Below are positions 16,418 to 26,675 of a stretch of 64,000 nucleotides of DNA, one piece after another (position 1 is the first letter of the stretch; each line of letters opens with the position of its first letter). The DNA comes from Acinetobacter albensis. Lineage in GTDB: Bacteria > Pseudomonadota > Gammaproteobacteria > Pseudomonadales > Moraxellaceae. The notes beneath the pieces are model-generated. The model was given only the letters and a program-made list of their open reading frames with translations. It searched no databases and had not been told where the DNA came from. The translations under genes were made by a program, and so were the position numbers. The stretch covers positions 124,001 to 188,000 of the forward strand of contig NZ_FMBK01000006.1 in NCBI RefSeq assembly GCF_900095025.1, read 5' to 3'.

Positions 16418-19312
16418 TTAAAGCGCCGCAATCTGATCCATATTCGCTTTAATTTTCACTAACTGATCCGCAAATTCAGCTAATTTCACTTTTTCACCTT
16501 CAACCACAGCAGCAGGTGCTTTCGCTACAAAACCTTCATTCGAAAGTTTTCCTGCAATTTGGTCATGCTGCTTTTGAACTTTATCAAAGTCTTTTTGCAA
16601 ACGACCCAATTCCGCTTTCGGGTCAATTAAACCCTTCATTGGAACAAATACAGACACATGACCCACAACGCTTGATGAAGACAATGGCGGTTGCTCAGCA
16701 TCGGTTAAGAACGTAATGCTTTCAACTTTTGCCAAGGCTTTCACCAATGGTTCAATACGTGCAATCTGCGCTTTTTCAGATTCAGTTGTGTTCTGTAAAA
16801 GAACAGGCAATAAACGTGCATTGCCTAAGCCCATTTCACCGCGAATGTTACGTACCGCACCAATCAAACCTTGTAGCCATTGCATGTCTGCTTCAGCTTG
16901 ATCATTGATTTTCGCTGGATCAGCAACAGGGTAAGCCTCAGTCATAATAGTTTCGCCACCCAAACCAATCATTGGTGCAAGGGTTTGCCAAATTTCTTCG
17001 GTCAAGTACGGCATGATTGGATGCGCAAGACGTAACGATGCTTCCATGACTGCAAGTAGCACACGACGAACTTCAGCTTTACGCTCTTCAGCAACATTTT
17101 CATCATTTAGAACTGGTTTCGTCAGCTCTACATACCAGTCACAGTATTCATTCCAAATGAACTCATAAATCGCTTGCGCAGCCAAGTCTAAACGATAAGT
17201 CGCAAAGGCTTGTTGAACCGCAGCTTCCGCTTTTTGTAAACGGCTCACGATCCATTGTTCAGGCAATTCCCACAGATCAGGACGAGCCGTTTGACCCACC
17301 GTTTGACCTTCAACATTCATCAGAACGAAACGTGTACCATTCCAAATTTTGTTACAGAAGTTACGGTAGCCTTCAACACGTTTCATGTCGAATTTAATGT
17401 CACGACCCGTGTTGGCAAGCGCGCAGAAAGTGAAACGAACCGCATCTGTACCGTAAGCTTGAATGCCTTCTGGGAATTCTTTACGCGTTGATTTTTCAAT
17501 CTTCGCGGCTTGTTTCGGGTTCATCAAACCTGTGGTACGTTTTTGTACCAAAGTTTCTAAATCGACGCCGTCAATCAAATCTAAAGGATCAAGCACGTTA
17601 CCCTTAGATTTAGACATTTTCTGACCTTCGCCATCACGTACTAAACCGTGTACATACACAGTTTTGAACGGAACTTGTGGCGTGCCATCTTCATTTTTCA
17701 TGAAGTGCATGGTCATCATAATCATGCGGGCCACCCAGAAGAAGATGATGTCAAAACCAGTTACCAATACATCTGTTGGGTGGAAAGTATTAAGGAAATA
17801 GTTTTCAGCGTCTTTCTTTGCGTCGCCAGTCCAACCGAGTGTTGAGAACGTCCACAAACCCGATGAGAACCACGTATCCAACACATCTTCGTCTTGGGTG
17901 AGTTGAACATCAGCAGCAATGCCATTTTCTTCGCGCACTTCAGCTTCATTACGGCCGACATAAACGTTGCCATCTACATCGTACCAAGCTGGAATACGGT
18001 GACCCCACCACAATTGACGTGAAATACACCAGTCTTGAATGTTGTTCATCCAAGCCATGTACATGTTGCTGTATTGCTCAGGTACAAATTTAATGTCGCC
18101 ATCTTTAACCGCTTGAATTGCAGGTTCAGCCAAGGGTGCAATTTTGACATACCATTGATCGGTCAGTAGAGGTTCAACGATCACACCTGAACGGTCACCG
18201 CGTGGTGGCTTCAATGTGTACGGTTGAATTTGCTCTAACCAACCTTCAGATTCTGCTTGTTCAACCAATTTTTTACGTGCCGCAAAACGCTCTAAACCGA
18301 TATAGTCCGCAGGGGCAGCAATGGTTTTCGAAATTTGTTCGCCCGCTTTGGCAATAAACTCAAACTCTGCCAAAATTTCTGCATTTTTATTGAAAATATT
18401 GATGATTGGCAATTCACAACGTTTACCCACTTCATAGTCATTGAAGTCATGTGCAGGGGTAATTTTGACACAGCCTGTACCGAATTCTTTGTCTACATAC
18501 TCATCTTTTACGATGGCAACACTACGACCTGTGATTGGCAAAATAATATTTTTGCCCACAAGATGTGCATAGCGTTCATCATCTAATGCTACCGCAACCG
18601 CAGTATCACCGAGCAATGTTTCAGGACGTGTGGTTGCAACGACGATATAATCTTTATCATCGTGAGTACGTAGTGATTGATCTTCAAAGAAGTATTTGAA
18701 GTGCCAAAGTGAACCTTGTTCTTCTTTATCAGACTCTACTTCTAAGTCAGACAGGGCCGTTTGTAATTTTGGATCCCAGTTGACCAAACGTTTACCACGG
18801 TAAATTAAACCGTCTTTGTGCAAACGAACGAAAACTTCTTTCACTGCATTGGATAAGCCATCATCCATGGTGAAGCGTTCACGCGACCAGTCTACAGAAG
18901 AACCTAAGCGACGAATCTGATTGGTAATGTTATTGCCTGATTGTTCTTTCCATTCCCAAATTTTGTCGATGAACTTTTCACGACCAAGATCATGGCGGCT
19001 AATGTCTTGTGCAGCCAATTGGCGCTCAACCACCATTTGCGTGGCAATCCCCGCATGGTCTGTTCCCGGTTGCCATAAGGTATTTTTACCTGACATACGG
19101 TTGTAACGGGTCAGAGCATCCATGATGGCATTGTTAAAACCATGACCCATGTGCAAGCTACCCGTGACGTTAGGCGGCGGAATCATAATGCAGAATGAGT
19201 CGCCTTTTTGAGAAGGCTTAAAGTAACCATTCTCTTCCCAAGTCTTGTACCATTTTTTCTCGATCTCGGTAGGATCGTAGGTCGTAGCAATATTTTGCGC
19301 AGAATCAGTCAT
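16418..19312 (-). CDS. valS: Valyl-tRNA synthetase
   Basis: This 964-residue class I aminoacyl-tRNA synthetase charges tRNA-Val. The HIGH-type signature appears as [14 protein letters not shown] near residue 50, and the KMSKS loop as [14 protein letters not shown] near residue 560. The editing (CP1) domain lies between them, including [15 protein letters not shown]. The C-terminal tail has the ValRS coiled coil ([19 protein letters not shown]). Length is normal. Single-gene unit; the ATG at 19312 is followed by the usual [21 protein letters not shown] opening. Confidence 0.97.
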   Translation of the reverse strand: MTDSAQNIATTYDPTEIEKKWYKTWEENGYFKPSQKGDSFCIMIPPPNVTGSLHMGHGFNNAIMDALTRYNRMSGKNTLWQPGTDHAGIATQMVVERQLAAQDISRHDLGREKFIDKIWEWKEQSGNNITNQIRRLGSSVDWSRERFTMDDGLSNAVKEVFVRLHKDGLIYRGKRLVNWDPKLQTALSDLEVESDKEEQGSLWHFKYFFEDQSLRTHDDKDYIVVATTRPETLLGDTAVAVALDDERYAHLVGKNIILPITGRSVAIVKDEYVDKEFGTGCVKITPAHDFNDYEVGKRCELPIINIFNKNAEILAEFEFIAKAGEQISKTIAAPADYIGLERFAARKKLVEQAESEGWLEQIQPYTLKPPRGDRSGVIVEPLLTDQWYVKIAPLAEPAIQAVKDGDIKFVPEQYSNMYMAWMNNIQDWCISRQLWWGHRIPAWYDVDGNVYVGRNEAEVREENGIAADVQLTQDEDVLDTWFSSGLWTFSTLGWTGDAKKDAENYFLNTFHPTDVLVTGFDIIFFWVARMIMMTMHFMKNEDGTPQVPFKTVYVHGLVRDGEGQKMSKSKGNVLDPLDLIDGVDLETLVQKRTTGLMNPKQAAKIEKSTRKEFPEGIQAYGTDAVRFTFCALANTGRDIKFDMKRVEGYRNFCNKIWNGTRFVLMNVEGQTVGQTARPDLWELPEQWIVSRLQKAEAAVQQAFATYRLDLAAQAIYEFIWNEYCDWYVELTKPVLNDENVAEERKAEVRRVLLAVMEASLRLAHPIMPYLTEEIWQTLAPMIGLGGETIMTEAYPVADPAKINDQAEADMQWLQGLIGAVRNIRGEMGLGNARLLPVLLQNTTESEKAQIARIEPLVKALAKVESITFLTDAEQPPLSSSSVVGHVSVFVPMKGLIDPKAELGRLQKDFDKVQKQHDQIAGKLSNEGFVAKAPAAVVEGEKVKLAEFADQLVKIKANMDQIAAL

Positions 19313-19496
19313 AGTAAAAACAGATCAAAAGTGAATAAAAAATGGCTTTTATTGTAGCAAAAAAAATGCAAGGTGAGGGATGTTCAGCAAATGCAAAATT
19401 TAACAAATTCACGCACAATCCATTTAATCTTAAATCTAGATTGTAGAAAAAAGTATTCAGCGGTACTGAACACAATTAAAAAGGATAAAACAAAGA

Positions 19497-20165
19497 ATGA
19501 GTAATTTAATTTCACTGAAACTCAAACCAGAAACGCACCAGCGTTTTCAAGATATTTATCGTAAGTTAAATGCAGGTGAACGTACAGATCAGGCAAAACC
19601 TTTGGGTGAAAACTTGGCCGACATTACTTGTGAAATTATTGATCAAGTCTTTGGAACCATCTCAAAAATTTCAACGTCTCAGGATCAGGAATCAGATAAA
19701 GTCATTCAGCAAATTTTGGACACCACACGAAAATATATGCCGTGGTCAGTGTCATTTTTTGGTAATGAGCGTTTAACGCCGATGGTAAATTATTTACAAA
19801 ATATGACGTATGAAAAAGATGGTCATTATTTTATTGCTTATTCTGTCGATAAAAATTTAATTTCAGAACTGATGGGAAATGTAGACCAGATTAAAGCGGG
19901 CAATGGTCAGTATGTGTCACCTGCGTTAAAAATCTTTACGCAAGTGGTTGATCAGGGGGTAACCAGTCTGATTCGAGAACCTAAAAAAATGCTTAAATTT
20001 AATATGGTGGTAGATAAAACCTTAAACGGGGTGATTAGTCTGACCACGCAATTGGGTTATAAACGTTTTGATAAATTGGGCAGCATGTATGATGCGCAAA
20101 CAATTAGTCAATTTTTTGATCATTTCCTTGTGTTTTTAGAAAATCAGGCTAAAACTAACGTATAA
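19497..20165 (+). CDS. Conserved-looking protein of unknown function
   Basis: This 222-residue protein has no signal peptide or transmembrane helix and no motif I recognise. The N-terminus (MSNLISLKLKPETHQRFQDIYRKLNAG) is helical and basic, and the rest alternates helical stretches with a PWSVSFFGNERLTPMVNYL segment. A good AAAGGA ribosome site sits about 9 bases before the ATG, and codon use matches neighbours. It ends 24 bases before the short-chain dehydrogenase gene, so the two are probably co-transcribed. Confidence 0.7.
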   Translation: MSNLISLKLKPETHQRFQDIYRKLNAGERTDQAKPLGENLADITCEIIDQVFGTISKISTSQDQESDKVIQQILDTTRKYMPWSVSFFGNERLTPMVNYLQNMTYEKDGHYFIAYSVDKNLISELMGNVDQIKAGNGQYVSPALKIFTQVVDQGVTSLIREPKKMLKFNMVVDKTLNGVISLTTQLGYKRFDKLGSMYDAQTISQFFDHFLVFLENQAKTNV

Positions 20166-20189
20166 ATATACGTTTATACGGATGGATAA

Positions 20190-20993
20190 ATGCCAAAACA
20201 AGATTTGAAAAATAAAGTGATTTGGATTACAGGTGCATCATCTGGCTTGGGCCAAGCGCTTGCAGAGGAGTGCGCTTTACGCGGTGGACAGGTGATTTTA
20301 ACAGCACGACGTATAGCAGAGCTGGAAAAAATTAAGGCAACGTTGGTTCACCCTGAACTGCACCTCTGTATTGGTGCAGATATTACGGATGAAAGCCAAG
20401 TGCTTCACGCTTATGAGCAAGTATTACAGTCAAAAGGTCAAATTGACTGGCTGATTAATAATGCAGGTTTAAGCCAACGCGCTTTAATCGCTGACACGAC
20501 CATGCAGACTGAACGTGCGATTATGGAAGTGGATTATTTTTCACAAGTCTTTATCACCAAAACGGTTTTACCGACTTTTTTAAAGCAAAAGTCGGGCAAG
20601 ATTGCCTTTGTCTCCAGTGTGGCGGGTTTGTTGGGAACGCAATACCGCGCATCTTATTCAGCTGCAAAAGCGGCCATTCATATGTGGGCCAATAGTCTAC
20701 GTGCCGAAGTGGCTGATCAAGGTGTAGCTGTGTCTGTCATTTTTCCTGGTTTTATCAAAACCAATGTCTCGATCAATGCTTTGAATGGGGAGGGTAAACC
20801 ACAAGGCCATGACAATGAAGCCACTGCCAATGGTTTAACGCCTGAAGTGTTTGCTAAAACTGTGGTCAATGCTTTATTGAAAGATGAAGAATATATTGTG
20901 GTGGGTGGAGCGAAAGAAAAATTGGGTGTACTGGTTTCACGTTTATCTCCTACTACACTCTATAAAATGATTCGTAAGATGAAAGTGAAATAA
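20190..20993 (+). CDS. Short-chain dehydrogenase/reductase (SDR) family oxidoreductase
   Basis: This 267-residue classical SDR has the NAD(P)-binding TGASSGLGQALA loop (residues 14-25), the Asp-bearing ADITDES strand, NNAGLS, catalytic Ser in FVSSVAG and the YSAAK active-site Tyr/Lys. The arginine-rich ARRIAELEK after the second strand suggests NADP(H). The substrate cannot be assigned; the overall pattern resembles the DHRS7-like group acting on lipid or steroid-like carbonyls. It probably forms a two-gene unit with the upstream orphan gene. Confidence 0.87.
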   Translation: MPKQDLKNKVIWITGASSGLGQALAEECALRGGQVILTARRIAELEKIKATLVHPELHLCIGADITDESQVLHAYEQVLQSKGQIDWLINNAGLSQRALIADTTMQTERAIMEVDYFSQVFITKTVLPTFLKQKSGKIAFVSSVAGLLGTQYRASYSAAKAAIHMWANSLRAEVADQGVAVSVIFPGFIKTNVSINALNGEGKPQGHDNEATANGLTPEVFAKTVVNALLKDEEYIVVGGAKEKLGVLVSRLSPTTLYKMIRKMKVK

Positions 20994-21055
20994 AGTTAAA
21001 ATTCCCCTTTTGCATTCAACAGAGGTGCGCTAAAAAAAGGGGAGTTGCATATAAA

Positions 21056-21095
21056 CTCAGAAAAAGCCCTCTTTATTGAGAGGGCTTTTTCTGAG
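21056..21095. terminator. Strong bidirectional terminator
   Basis: A perfect 17-bp inverted repeat (21056-21072 with 21079-21095, TTATTG loop) with internal A and T runs lies between the convergent SDR and YbjQ-like genes. Confidence 0.92.
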
Positions 21096-21121
21096 TTCTA
21101 TTTTTATAAAAGGATAAGAGG

Positions 21122-21556
21122 TTAGGGCTGAATTGCTGTGCCATAGGCAAACACTTCGACCATTCCACCCTGCATACCAAGTTCAGTGGTACTTAAACGT
21201 AGCCCCATAATTTGGTTCGACCCAATTTTTTCAGCTTCAAGCTTTAAGCGAACAATGGCTTCTCGACGCGCACGCTCCACCACAGTTTCATAACTGCTCA
21301 AACGACCACCAAAAAAGTTTTGGATATTGGCAATGACATATTTAAAGTAATCATTTGAAATGACGACATTGCTGCTGACCAATTGTCCTGTATGAGACGT
21401 GGTTTTGAAACGGCTATTATCGAGCTGAATATAAGCCAAACGTTGTTCTTTTTGTTCCAATTCATGTAAATGTTTGCGTTCTGCATGACGACCAAAACCC
21501 CAGCCAATGGCAAATAAAGCAGCAAATACCACTATTTTAAAAATGAAAGCATCCAT
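21122..21556 (-). CDS. YbjQ-domain (UPF0145-like) protein with N-terminal membrane anchor
   Basis: This 144-residue protein begins with a transmembrane helix (about residues 5-22, FKIVVFAALFAIGWGFGRH) and a short charged linker. The YbjQ/heavy-metal-binding-like domain follows: RLSSYETVVERARREAIVRL, GSNQIMGLRLSTTEL and EVFAYGTAI. Its function is unknown. It lies 3 bases downstream of a soluble paralogue with the same domain, so they are a co-transcribed pair, one membrane-bound and one cytosolic. Confidence 0.82.
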   Translation of the reverse strand: MDAFIFKIVVFAALFAIGWGFGRHAERKHLHELEQKEQRLAYIQLDNSRFKTTSHTGQLVSSNVVISNDYFKYVIANIQNFFGGRLSSYETVVERARREAIVRLKLEAEKIGSNQIMGLRLSTTELGMQGGMVEVFAYGTAIQP

Positions 21557-21559
21557 GTT

Positions 21560-21916
21560 TTAGCCTTCAGTGTTAAAAGGGTCGGGAAGTCTGGTTTGAC
21601 CAGTCGCGACAACTACTGCAGTTCCATAAACAAAAAGTTCAGATGCACCTTGAGCAATATTGGAGGTTGAAAAACGAATCCCGACAATTGCATTTGCACC
21701 TAAAGATTGCGCTTTAGCAATCATGCGATCCATGGCTTCTTGACGTGACTCTTCTAGTAGTTCGGTATACGCAGTAAGTTCACCACCCACGATATTTTTT
21801 AAACCTGCCAATAAATCGCGTCCAACATGTTTACTACGAACAGTGCTCCCATATACCACATCAATTTGACGGCTAATGGTATGCCCAGGAACAGATTCTA
21901 AATTACTCAGTAACAT
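21560..21916 (-). CDS. YbjQ-family (UPF0145) protein
   Basis: This 118-residue soluble protein covers the whole UPF0145 domain: the opening SVPGHTISRQIDVVYGSTVRSK, GGELTAYTELLEESRQEAMDRM, SLGANAIVGIRFSTS and ELFVYGTAVVV. Members form pentameric barrels in solved structures, but the biochemical role is not established. First gene of the pair with the membrane-anchored paralogue immediately downstream. Confidence 0.88.
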   Translation of the reverse strand: MLLSNLESVPGHTISRQIDVVYGSTVRSKHVGRDLLAGLKNIVGGELTAYTELLEESRQEAMDRMIAKAQSLGANAIVGIRFSTSNIAQGASELFVYGTAVVVATGQTRLPDPFNTEG

Positions 21917-21979
21917 TTTTAATATTCAAATAAAAGAAGTTGTAATGAAGATAGGAAATCATGCTGTAAAAAGCAATAA

Positions 21980-22006
21980 AAAAAGCCTGCGTTGAGCAGG
22001 CTTTTT
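21980..22006 (-). terminator. Terminator of the adeIJK operon
   Basis: An 11-bp perfect stem (21980-21990 with 21996-22006, GTTGA loop) with a T-run on the minus strand starts 14 bases past the adeK stop. Confidence 0.88.
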
Positions 22007-22020
22007 ATTTTATTTAAAAA

Positions 22021-23484
22021 TTATGGAGCGCTTGCTGCTGCTTTTTGTTCAGCAGTAGACGGCTGCTGTTGAATCACATCAGCAGTATTGGTTTTAAGAC
22101 CGCCACCGAGTGTTTTATATACTTCAACCTGATTATTCATATTGGCTTGTTCAAGAAGCAATAAGCCTTGTTCAGCCGCATAAGAAGCACGTTGTGCATC
22201 CAACACCGTTAAGTAACTATCAATTCCTGCACGGAAACGCGCATTAGATAGTTTATAAGTGGTATTGGTTGCCTCAACCAAACGTTTTTGTGCAGACAAA
22301 CGATCGCCAATATTTTGACGAACCGCCAACGCATCATTTACTTCGCGGAACGCAGATTGAATTGATTTTTCATAATCAGATAACGCAATTTGTTGATCCG
22401 TTTCTGAAATTTTGATGTTGGCTTTACGTGTGCCCCAATCGAAGATTGGAATATCTAAACTTGGACCGACTGACCAAATAAATGCGCCAGATTTAAACAA
22501 GTCGCTTAAATCGGTAGAAGCATAGCCTGCAGAACCCGTCAAGCTAATGGTTGGGAACATACGCGCTTTAGCCGCACCAATATTGGCACCCGCAGCAGAA
22601 AGTTGATATTCTGCAGTACGGATATCTGGACGGTTATTCAACAAGTCACTTGGTAAACCTGCACTTAAGGTATTGGTCTTAGTTACTCGCGTTACACGTT
22701 GATTCGGCAATAAATTCGCAGGAACTTGCTGACCGACCAAAAGATTCAATAAATTTTGTGCTTGTGCAATTTGGGTTTTGTAATTCGCGACATCATTACG
22801 TGCAGTTTCTACAGAAATTTGTGCCTGACGAACAGGAACTTCACTGTCGATACCCACATCGAAACGTTTTTTGTTGAGATTAAAAGACTCAAGTTGTGCT
22901 TTGAGTGTTTGATCTGCAAGTTTTAAATTTGCATTTGCAAACGAGTAGGATAACCAAGCTTGCGCCACCTGACCCACCAGTGCAATTTGCGTTGCATCAC
23001 GTGCGCTTGAAGTTGCCAAATAAGTGTCTAGAGCATTGTCTTTTAAACTGCGGATACGTCCCCAGAAATCTAATTCATATGCTGTAACACCCAAACCAAC
23101 ATTGTAGCTGGTCATCGCGCCATTGGTGTTAAGCGTGTCTTGACGAAGCACGCCACCACTGGCACCAATGGTTGGAAGTTGGTTGTTTTGGGTAATTTGA
23201 TACTGTTGTTGCGCACGCTGAATGTTTAAGGTCGAAGTACGCAAATCACGGTTATTGGCCAATGCCAAATCAAGAACTTGTAAAAGTCGTTGATCGGCAA
23301 AGAAGTCTTTATAACCTTGCTCAGCAATAGATGGACCAGCAGTATTGGTTAAATATCCCTGTTCAGGAATATTTGCTTGAGCTACGGGTTCTGGGCCACG
23401 CATACTTTGACAAGCTGTCAAAGCAAGCGCAAGTGCAGATACCGCAATGCTACGACCTGAAATAGACCATAATTTTTGCATCAC
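22021..23484 (-). CDS. adeK: RND efflux outer-membrane factor AdeK
   Basis: This 487-residue TolC/OprM-type lipoprotein has the signal peptide MMQKLWSISGRSIAVSALAL with lipobox LTAC. Two OEP repeats follow, with long helices such as NRDLRTSTLNIQRAQQQY and ARFRAGIDSYLTVLDAQRA. It forms the trimeric outer-membrane exit duct for the AdeIJ pump. Its start overlaps the adeJ stop by four bases. The C-terminal tail is low-complexity Gln/Ala/Ser. Confidence 0.94.
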   Translation of the reverse strand: MMQKLWSISGRSIAVSALALALTACQSMRGPEPVAQANIPEQGYLTNTAGPSIAEQGYKDFFADQRLLQVLDLALANNRDLRTSTLNIQRAQQQYQITQNNQLPTIGASGGVLRQDTLNTNGAMTSYNVGLGVTAYELDFWGRIRSLKDNALDTYLATSSARDATQIALVGQVAQAWLSYSFANANLKLADQTLKAQLESFNLNKKRFDVGIDSEVPVRQAQISVETARNDVANYKTQIAQAQNLLNLLVGQQVPANLLPNQRVTRVTKTNTLSAGLPSDLLNNRPDIRTAEYQLSAAGANIGAAKARMFPTISLTGSAGYASTDLSDLFKSGAFIWSVGPSLDIPIFDWGTRKANIKISETDQQIALSDYEKSIQSAFREVNDALAVRQNIGDRLSAQKRLVEATNTTYKLSNARFRAGIDSYLTVLDAQRASYAAEQGLLLLEQANMNNQVEVYKTLGGGLKTNTADVIQQQPSTAEQKAAASAP

Positions 23485-26400
23485 GATGCTTGCTCCTGAT
23501 TATTTGGTTTTTTAGGTTTGTATTTAAAGATACTTCGAATCCAGACATAGAATACAGGAATAAAGAAGATACCCAATAAAGTTGAACTGATTACGCCACC
23601 CAGTACACCATAGCCGACTGAGTGCTGGCTACCTGCACCGGCACCTGAAGAAAGTGCAAGTGGAAGTACACCAAACCCAAAGGCCAAAGTGGTCATAATG
23701 ATTGGACGCAAACGCATTTTTGCTGCATGTAATGTTGCTTCAAGTAAAGGTTCACCGTGATCTTCTTGAAGTTCTTTTGCAAACTCTACAATCAAGATTG
23801 CATTTTTTGCAGCCAAACCAATGACCGCAATAATCGCCACTTGGAAGTAAATATTATTCGACAAGTTTGGATCATTAAGCAACACCATTCCTAGATAAGT
23901 CAAACCTACTGCACCGACAATACCTAAAGGAATAACCATAAGGACTGAGAAGGGAATAGACCAACTTTCATAAAGTGCAGCAAGACATAAGAATACGATT
24001 AACATAGATAACGCATACAGTCCGGCTGTTTGCGACCCTGCTTCACGTTCTTCTAAAGATAAACCCGTCCATTCATAGTCAAAACCATTCATTCCCATTT
24101 CAGGAAGTTTGGCAATAATTTCTTCCATAGCAATCATGGCATCACCAGAACTGATACCAGCAGCAGGTGTTCCTTGAATGTTCACTGATGAAATACCGTT
24201 ATAACGCTCAAGACGTGGTGAACCATAGGTCCATTCACCTGTTGCAAAAGCAGAGAAGGGAACCATTTGACCAGCATTATTACGTACATACCACTTGTTT
24301 AAATCTTCAGGCATCATACGTGCATCGGGTACGGCTTGAACATAAACTTTCTTCACACGACCGCGATCGATGAAGTCATTAATATATGAACCACCCCAAG
24401 CAATACTCATGGTGCTGTTAATTTCAGCAATGCTCACGCCCATCGCCGTGGCTTTTTCATTATCAATATAAACTTTATATTGTGGTGTATCTTCTTGACC
24501 ATTCGGACGAACGCCTGCAAGACGTTTATCTTGAGCAGCCAAACCTAAAATGGTATTACGTGCAGCAATCAGTTTTTCATGACCATTTCCTGCAGCATCT
24601 TTAAGCATAAAGTTAAAGCCTGCCGACACACCTAGTTCTGGCATTGCTGGAAGCTGTAAAGGCATCACATAAGAGGCATCTTTAGCAATCACATTGAGGG
24701 CCATACCACGTTGTATCACCGCACCAATTTGCGATTCAGGACTCGTACGCTCGCTCCAGTCTTTTAACTGAATAAACGCCAGACCTGCATTTTGACCGAC
24801 ACCTGTAAATGAGAAACCTGAAACACTGAAGATCGATTCAACGTTGGCTTTTTCATTTTCCATAAAGAAACCTGTCATTTGGTCAATGACTTTATCAGTA
24901 CGGTCAAGTGTGGCATTCGGTGGAAGTTGAACCAAAGTCATCACTACACCCTGATCTTCATCAGGTAGGAAAGAACTTGGTAAGTTTTTAAACAGGAATA
25001 ACAAGCCCACAATCACCACGGCATAAATTGCGCCTGCGATTAATTTATGAACTAAAAGTTTACCCACCCATTTCTGATAGCCTTCGGCCATACGATCGAA
25101 ACGTGTATTAAATCCACGAAAGAAACGAGCAAAGAAGCCGTTACTCTGTTCTTTGTCTTTATCATGCTGTTTCAACAAGGTTGCACAAAGCGCAGGTGTA
25201 AAAGTCAAGGCCACAATCAAGGACAAAACCATGGCAGTGACAAGCGTAATGGAGAACTGGCGGTAAATTACGCCTGTGGTTCCACTAAAAAATGCCATTG
25301 GAACAAATACTGCGGTTAAGACCGTCGTGATACCGATCAACGCACCTGAAATCTGTTTCATCGACTTTTCGGTTGCTTCGACAGGTTCAAGATGTTCTTC
25401 TACCATCACCCGTTCAACGTTCTCGACCACGACAATCGCATCATCGACCAAAAGACCAATCGCAAGCACCATGGCAAACATAGTGAGGGTATTGATTGAG
25501 AAGCCGAAAACATTAATTACCGCAAATGTACCCAACACGACAACAGGAACTGCCAATGTTGGAATAATGGTTGCACGCCAGTTCTGTAAGAATAAGAACA
25601 TGACAATGAAAACCAAAATAACTGCTTCAACTAAGGTGTGAACAACGCTTTCAATTGAAAGTTTGATAAATGGCGTAGTATCAAATGCTAACTTGTCTTT
25701 TAAACCGGCTGGATAGTTTTTACGTAACTGCTCTAAACGCTCTTCAACCGCAGTTGCTGTATCTAAAGCATTCGCACCTGTTGCAAGTTTAATTGCTACA
25801 CCACCAGCAGGCTTACCATTAAATTTAGAGGTAAACTGATAATTGTCCGAGCCTAACTCAACCTTGGCAACATCTTTTAAGGTTACTTTTGCTCCAGAAC
25901 CCATACTTTTTAGAAAAATATTTTGGAACTGTTCAGGTGTTTGTAGAAGGCTTTGTGCATTTACCGTTGCATTCAGAACTTGACCTTCAACTGATGGTGC
26001 ACCACCCAATTGACCCACTGCAACCTGTGCATTTTGGGTACGTAACGCAGCGACAACATCACTTGGTGTAAGTTGGTAGCTGCTTAATTTCGCAGGGTCT
26101 AACCAAATACGCATGGCATATGAACCACCAAAGACTTGAACTTCACCTACACCTGCAACACGACTAAGCGGTTCAGAAATGTTTGAGTTTACATAATCTT
26201 TAATGTCGGCATCGGTTAACTCACCATTCGGTGAATAAAACGCCAAAACTTGCAAGAAGCTTGCACCAGATTTGGTGACTCTTAACCCTTGACGTTGTAC
26301 GTCTTCAGGTAAAAGCGCTGTGGCGGATTGCAATTTGTTTTGTACTTGAACTTGGGCAATATCAGGATCAATCCCTTGTTCAAAGTTTAAAGCAATAGAA

Positions 26401-26663
26401 GCCTGTCCGTTACCCGCACTATTTGAAGAAATATAGCGCAAGCCATCTAGGCCATTCATTTGTTGTTCGATAATTTGCGTGACTGTATTTTCTACAGTTT
26501 CAGCAGATGCACCAGGATAAGTCGCAGAGATGCTGACCGTCGGTGGAGCAATCGTTGGATATTGTGCAATCGGCATACCGCTGAGGGTTAAAATACCCGC
26601 CAGCATAATCACCAATGCAATCACCCATGCAAAGATAGGGCGATGAATAAAAAATTGAGCCAT
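23481..26663 (-). CDS. adeJ: RND multidrug efflux transporter AdeJ
   Basis: This 1060-residue HAE1-family proton antiporter has twelve transmembrane helices and two large periplasmic loops. The helix 4 motif GLLVDDAIVVVENVERVM carries the paired Asp of proton relay. The N-terminus FFIHRPIFAWVIALVIMLAG is standard for the family. It captures diverse drugs (beta-lactams, tetracyclines, fluoroquinolones, biocides in A. baumannii) from the periplasm and inner membrane. Length and motifs are intact. It lies between adeI (12-base gap) and adeK (4-base overlap). Confidence 0.96.
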   Translation of the reverse strand: MAQFFIHRPIFAWVIALVIMLAGILTLSGMPIAQYPTIAPPTVSISATYPGASAETVENTVTQIIEQQMNGLDGLRYISSNSAGNGQASIALNFEQGIDPDIAQVQVQNKLQSATALLPEDVQRQGLRVTKSGASFLQVLAFYSPNGELTDADIKDYVNSNISEPLSRVAGVGEVQVFGGSYAMRIWLDPAKLSSYQLTPSDVVAALRTQNAQVAVGQLGGAPSVEGQVLNATVNAQSLLQTPEQFQNIFLKSMGSGAKVTLKDVAKVELGSDNYQFTSKFNGKPAGGVAIKLATGANALDTATAVEERLEQLRKNYPAGLKDKLAFDTTPFIKLSIESVVHTLVEAVILVFIVMFLFLQNWRATIIPTLAVPVVVLGTFAVINVFGFSINTLTMFAMVLAIGLLVDDAIVVVENVERVMVEEHLEPVEATEKSMKQISGALIGITTVLTAVFVPMAFFSGTTGVIYRQFSITLVTAMVLSLIVALTFTPALCATLLKQHDKDKEQSNGFFARFFRGFNTRFDRMAEGYQKWVGKLLVHKLIAGAIYAVVIVGLLFLFKNLPSSFLPDEDQGVVMTLVQLPPNATLDRTDKVIDQMTGFFMENEKANVESIFSVSGFSFTGVGQNAGLAFIQLKDWSERTSPESQIGAVIQRGMALNVIAKDASYVMPLQLPAMPELGVSAGFNFMLKDAAGNGHEKLIAARNTILGLAAQDKRLAGVRPNGQEDTPQYKVYIDNEKATAMGVSIAEINSTMSIAWGGSYINDFIDRGRVKKVYVQAVPDARMMPEDLNKWYVRNNAGQMVPFSAFATGEWTYGSPRLERYNGISSVNIQGTPAAGISSGDAMIAMEEIIAKLPEMGMNGFDYEWTGLSLEEREAGSQTAGLYALSMLIVFLCLAALYESWSIPFSVLMVIPLGIVGAVGLTYLGMVLLNDPNLSNNIYFQVAIIAVIGLAAKNAILIVEFAKELQEDHGEPLLEATLHAAKMRLRPIIMTTLAFGFGVLPLALSSGAGAGSQHSVGYGVLGGVISSTLLGIFFIPVFYVWIRSIFKYKPKKPNNQEQAS

Positions 26664-26675
26664 TTGGTCTACCCC

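Noticed and set aside
21001..21047. CCCCTTTT...AAAAGGGG inverted repeat as an additional terminator
   Set aside because: The loop is over 20 bases and the much stronger 17-bp hairpin at 21056 explains termination here.
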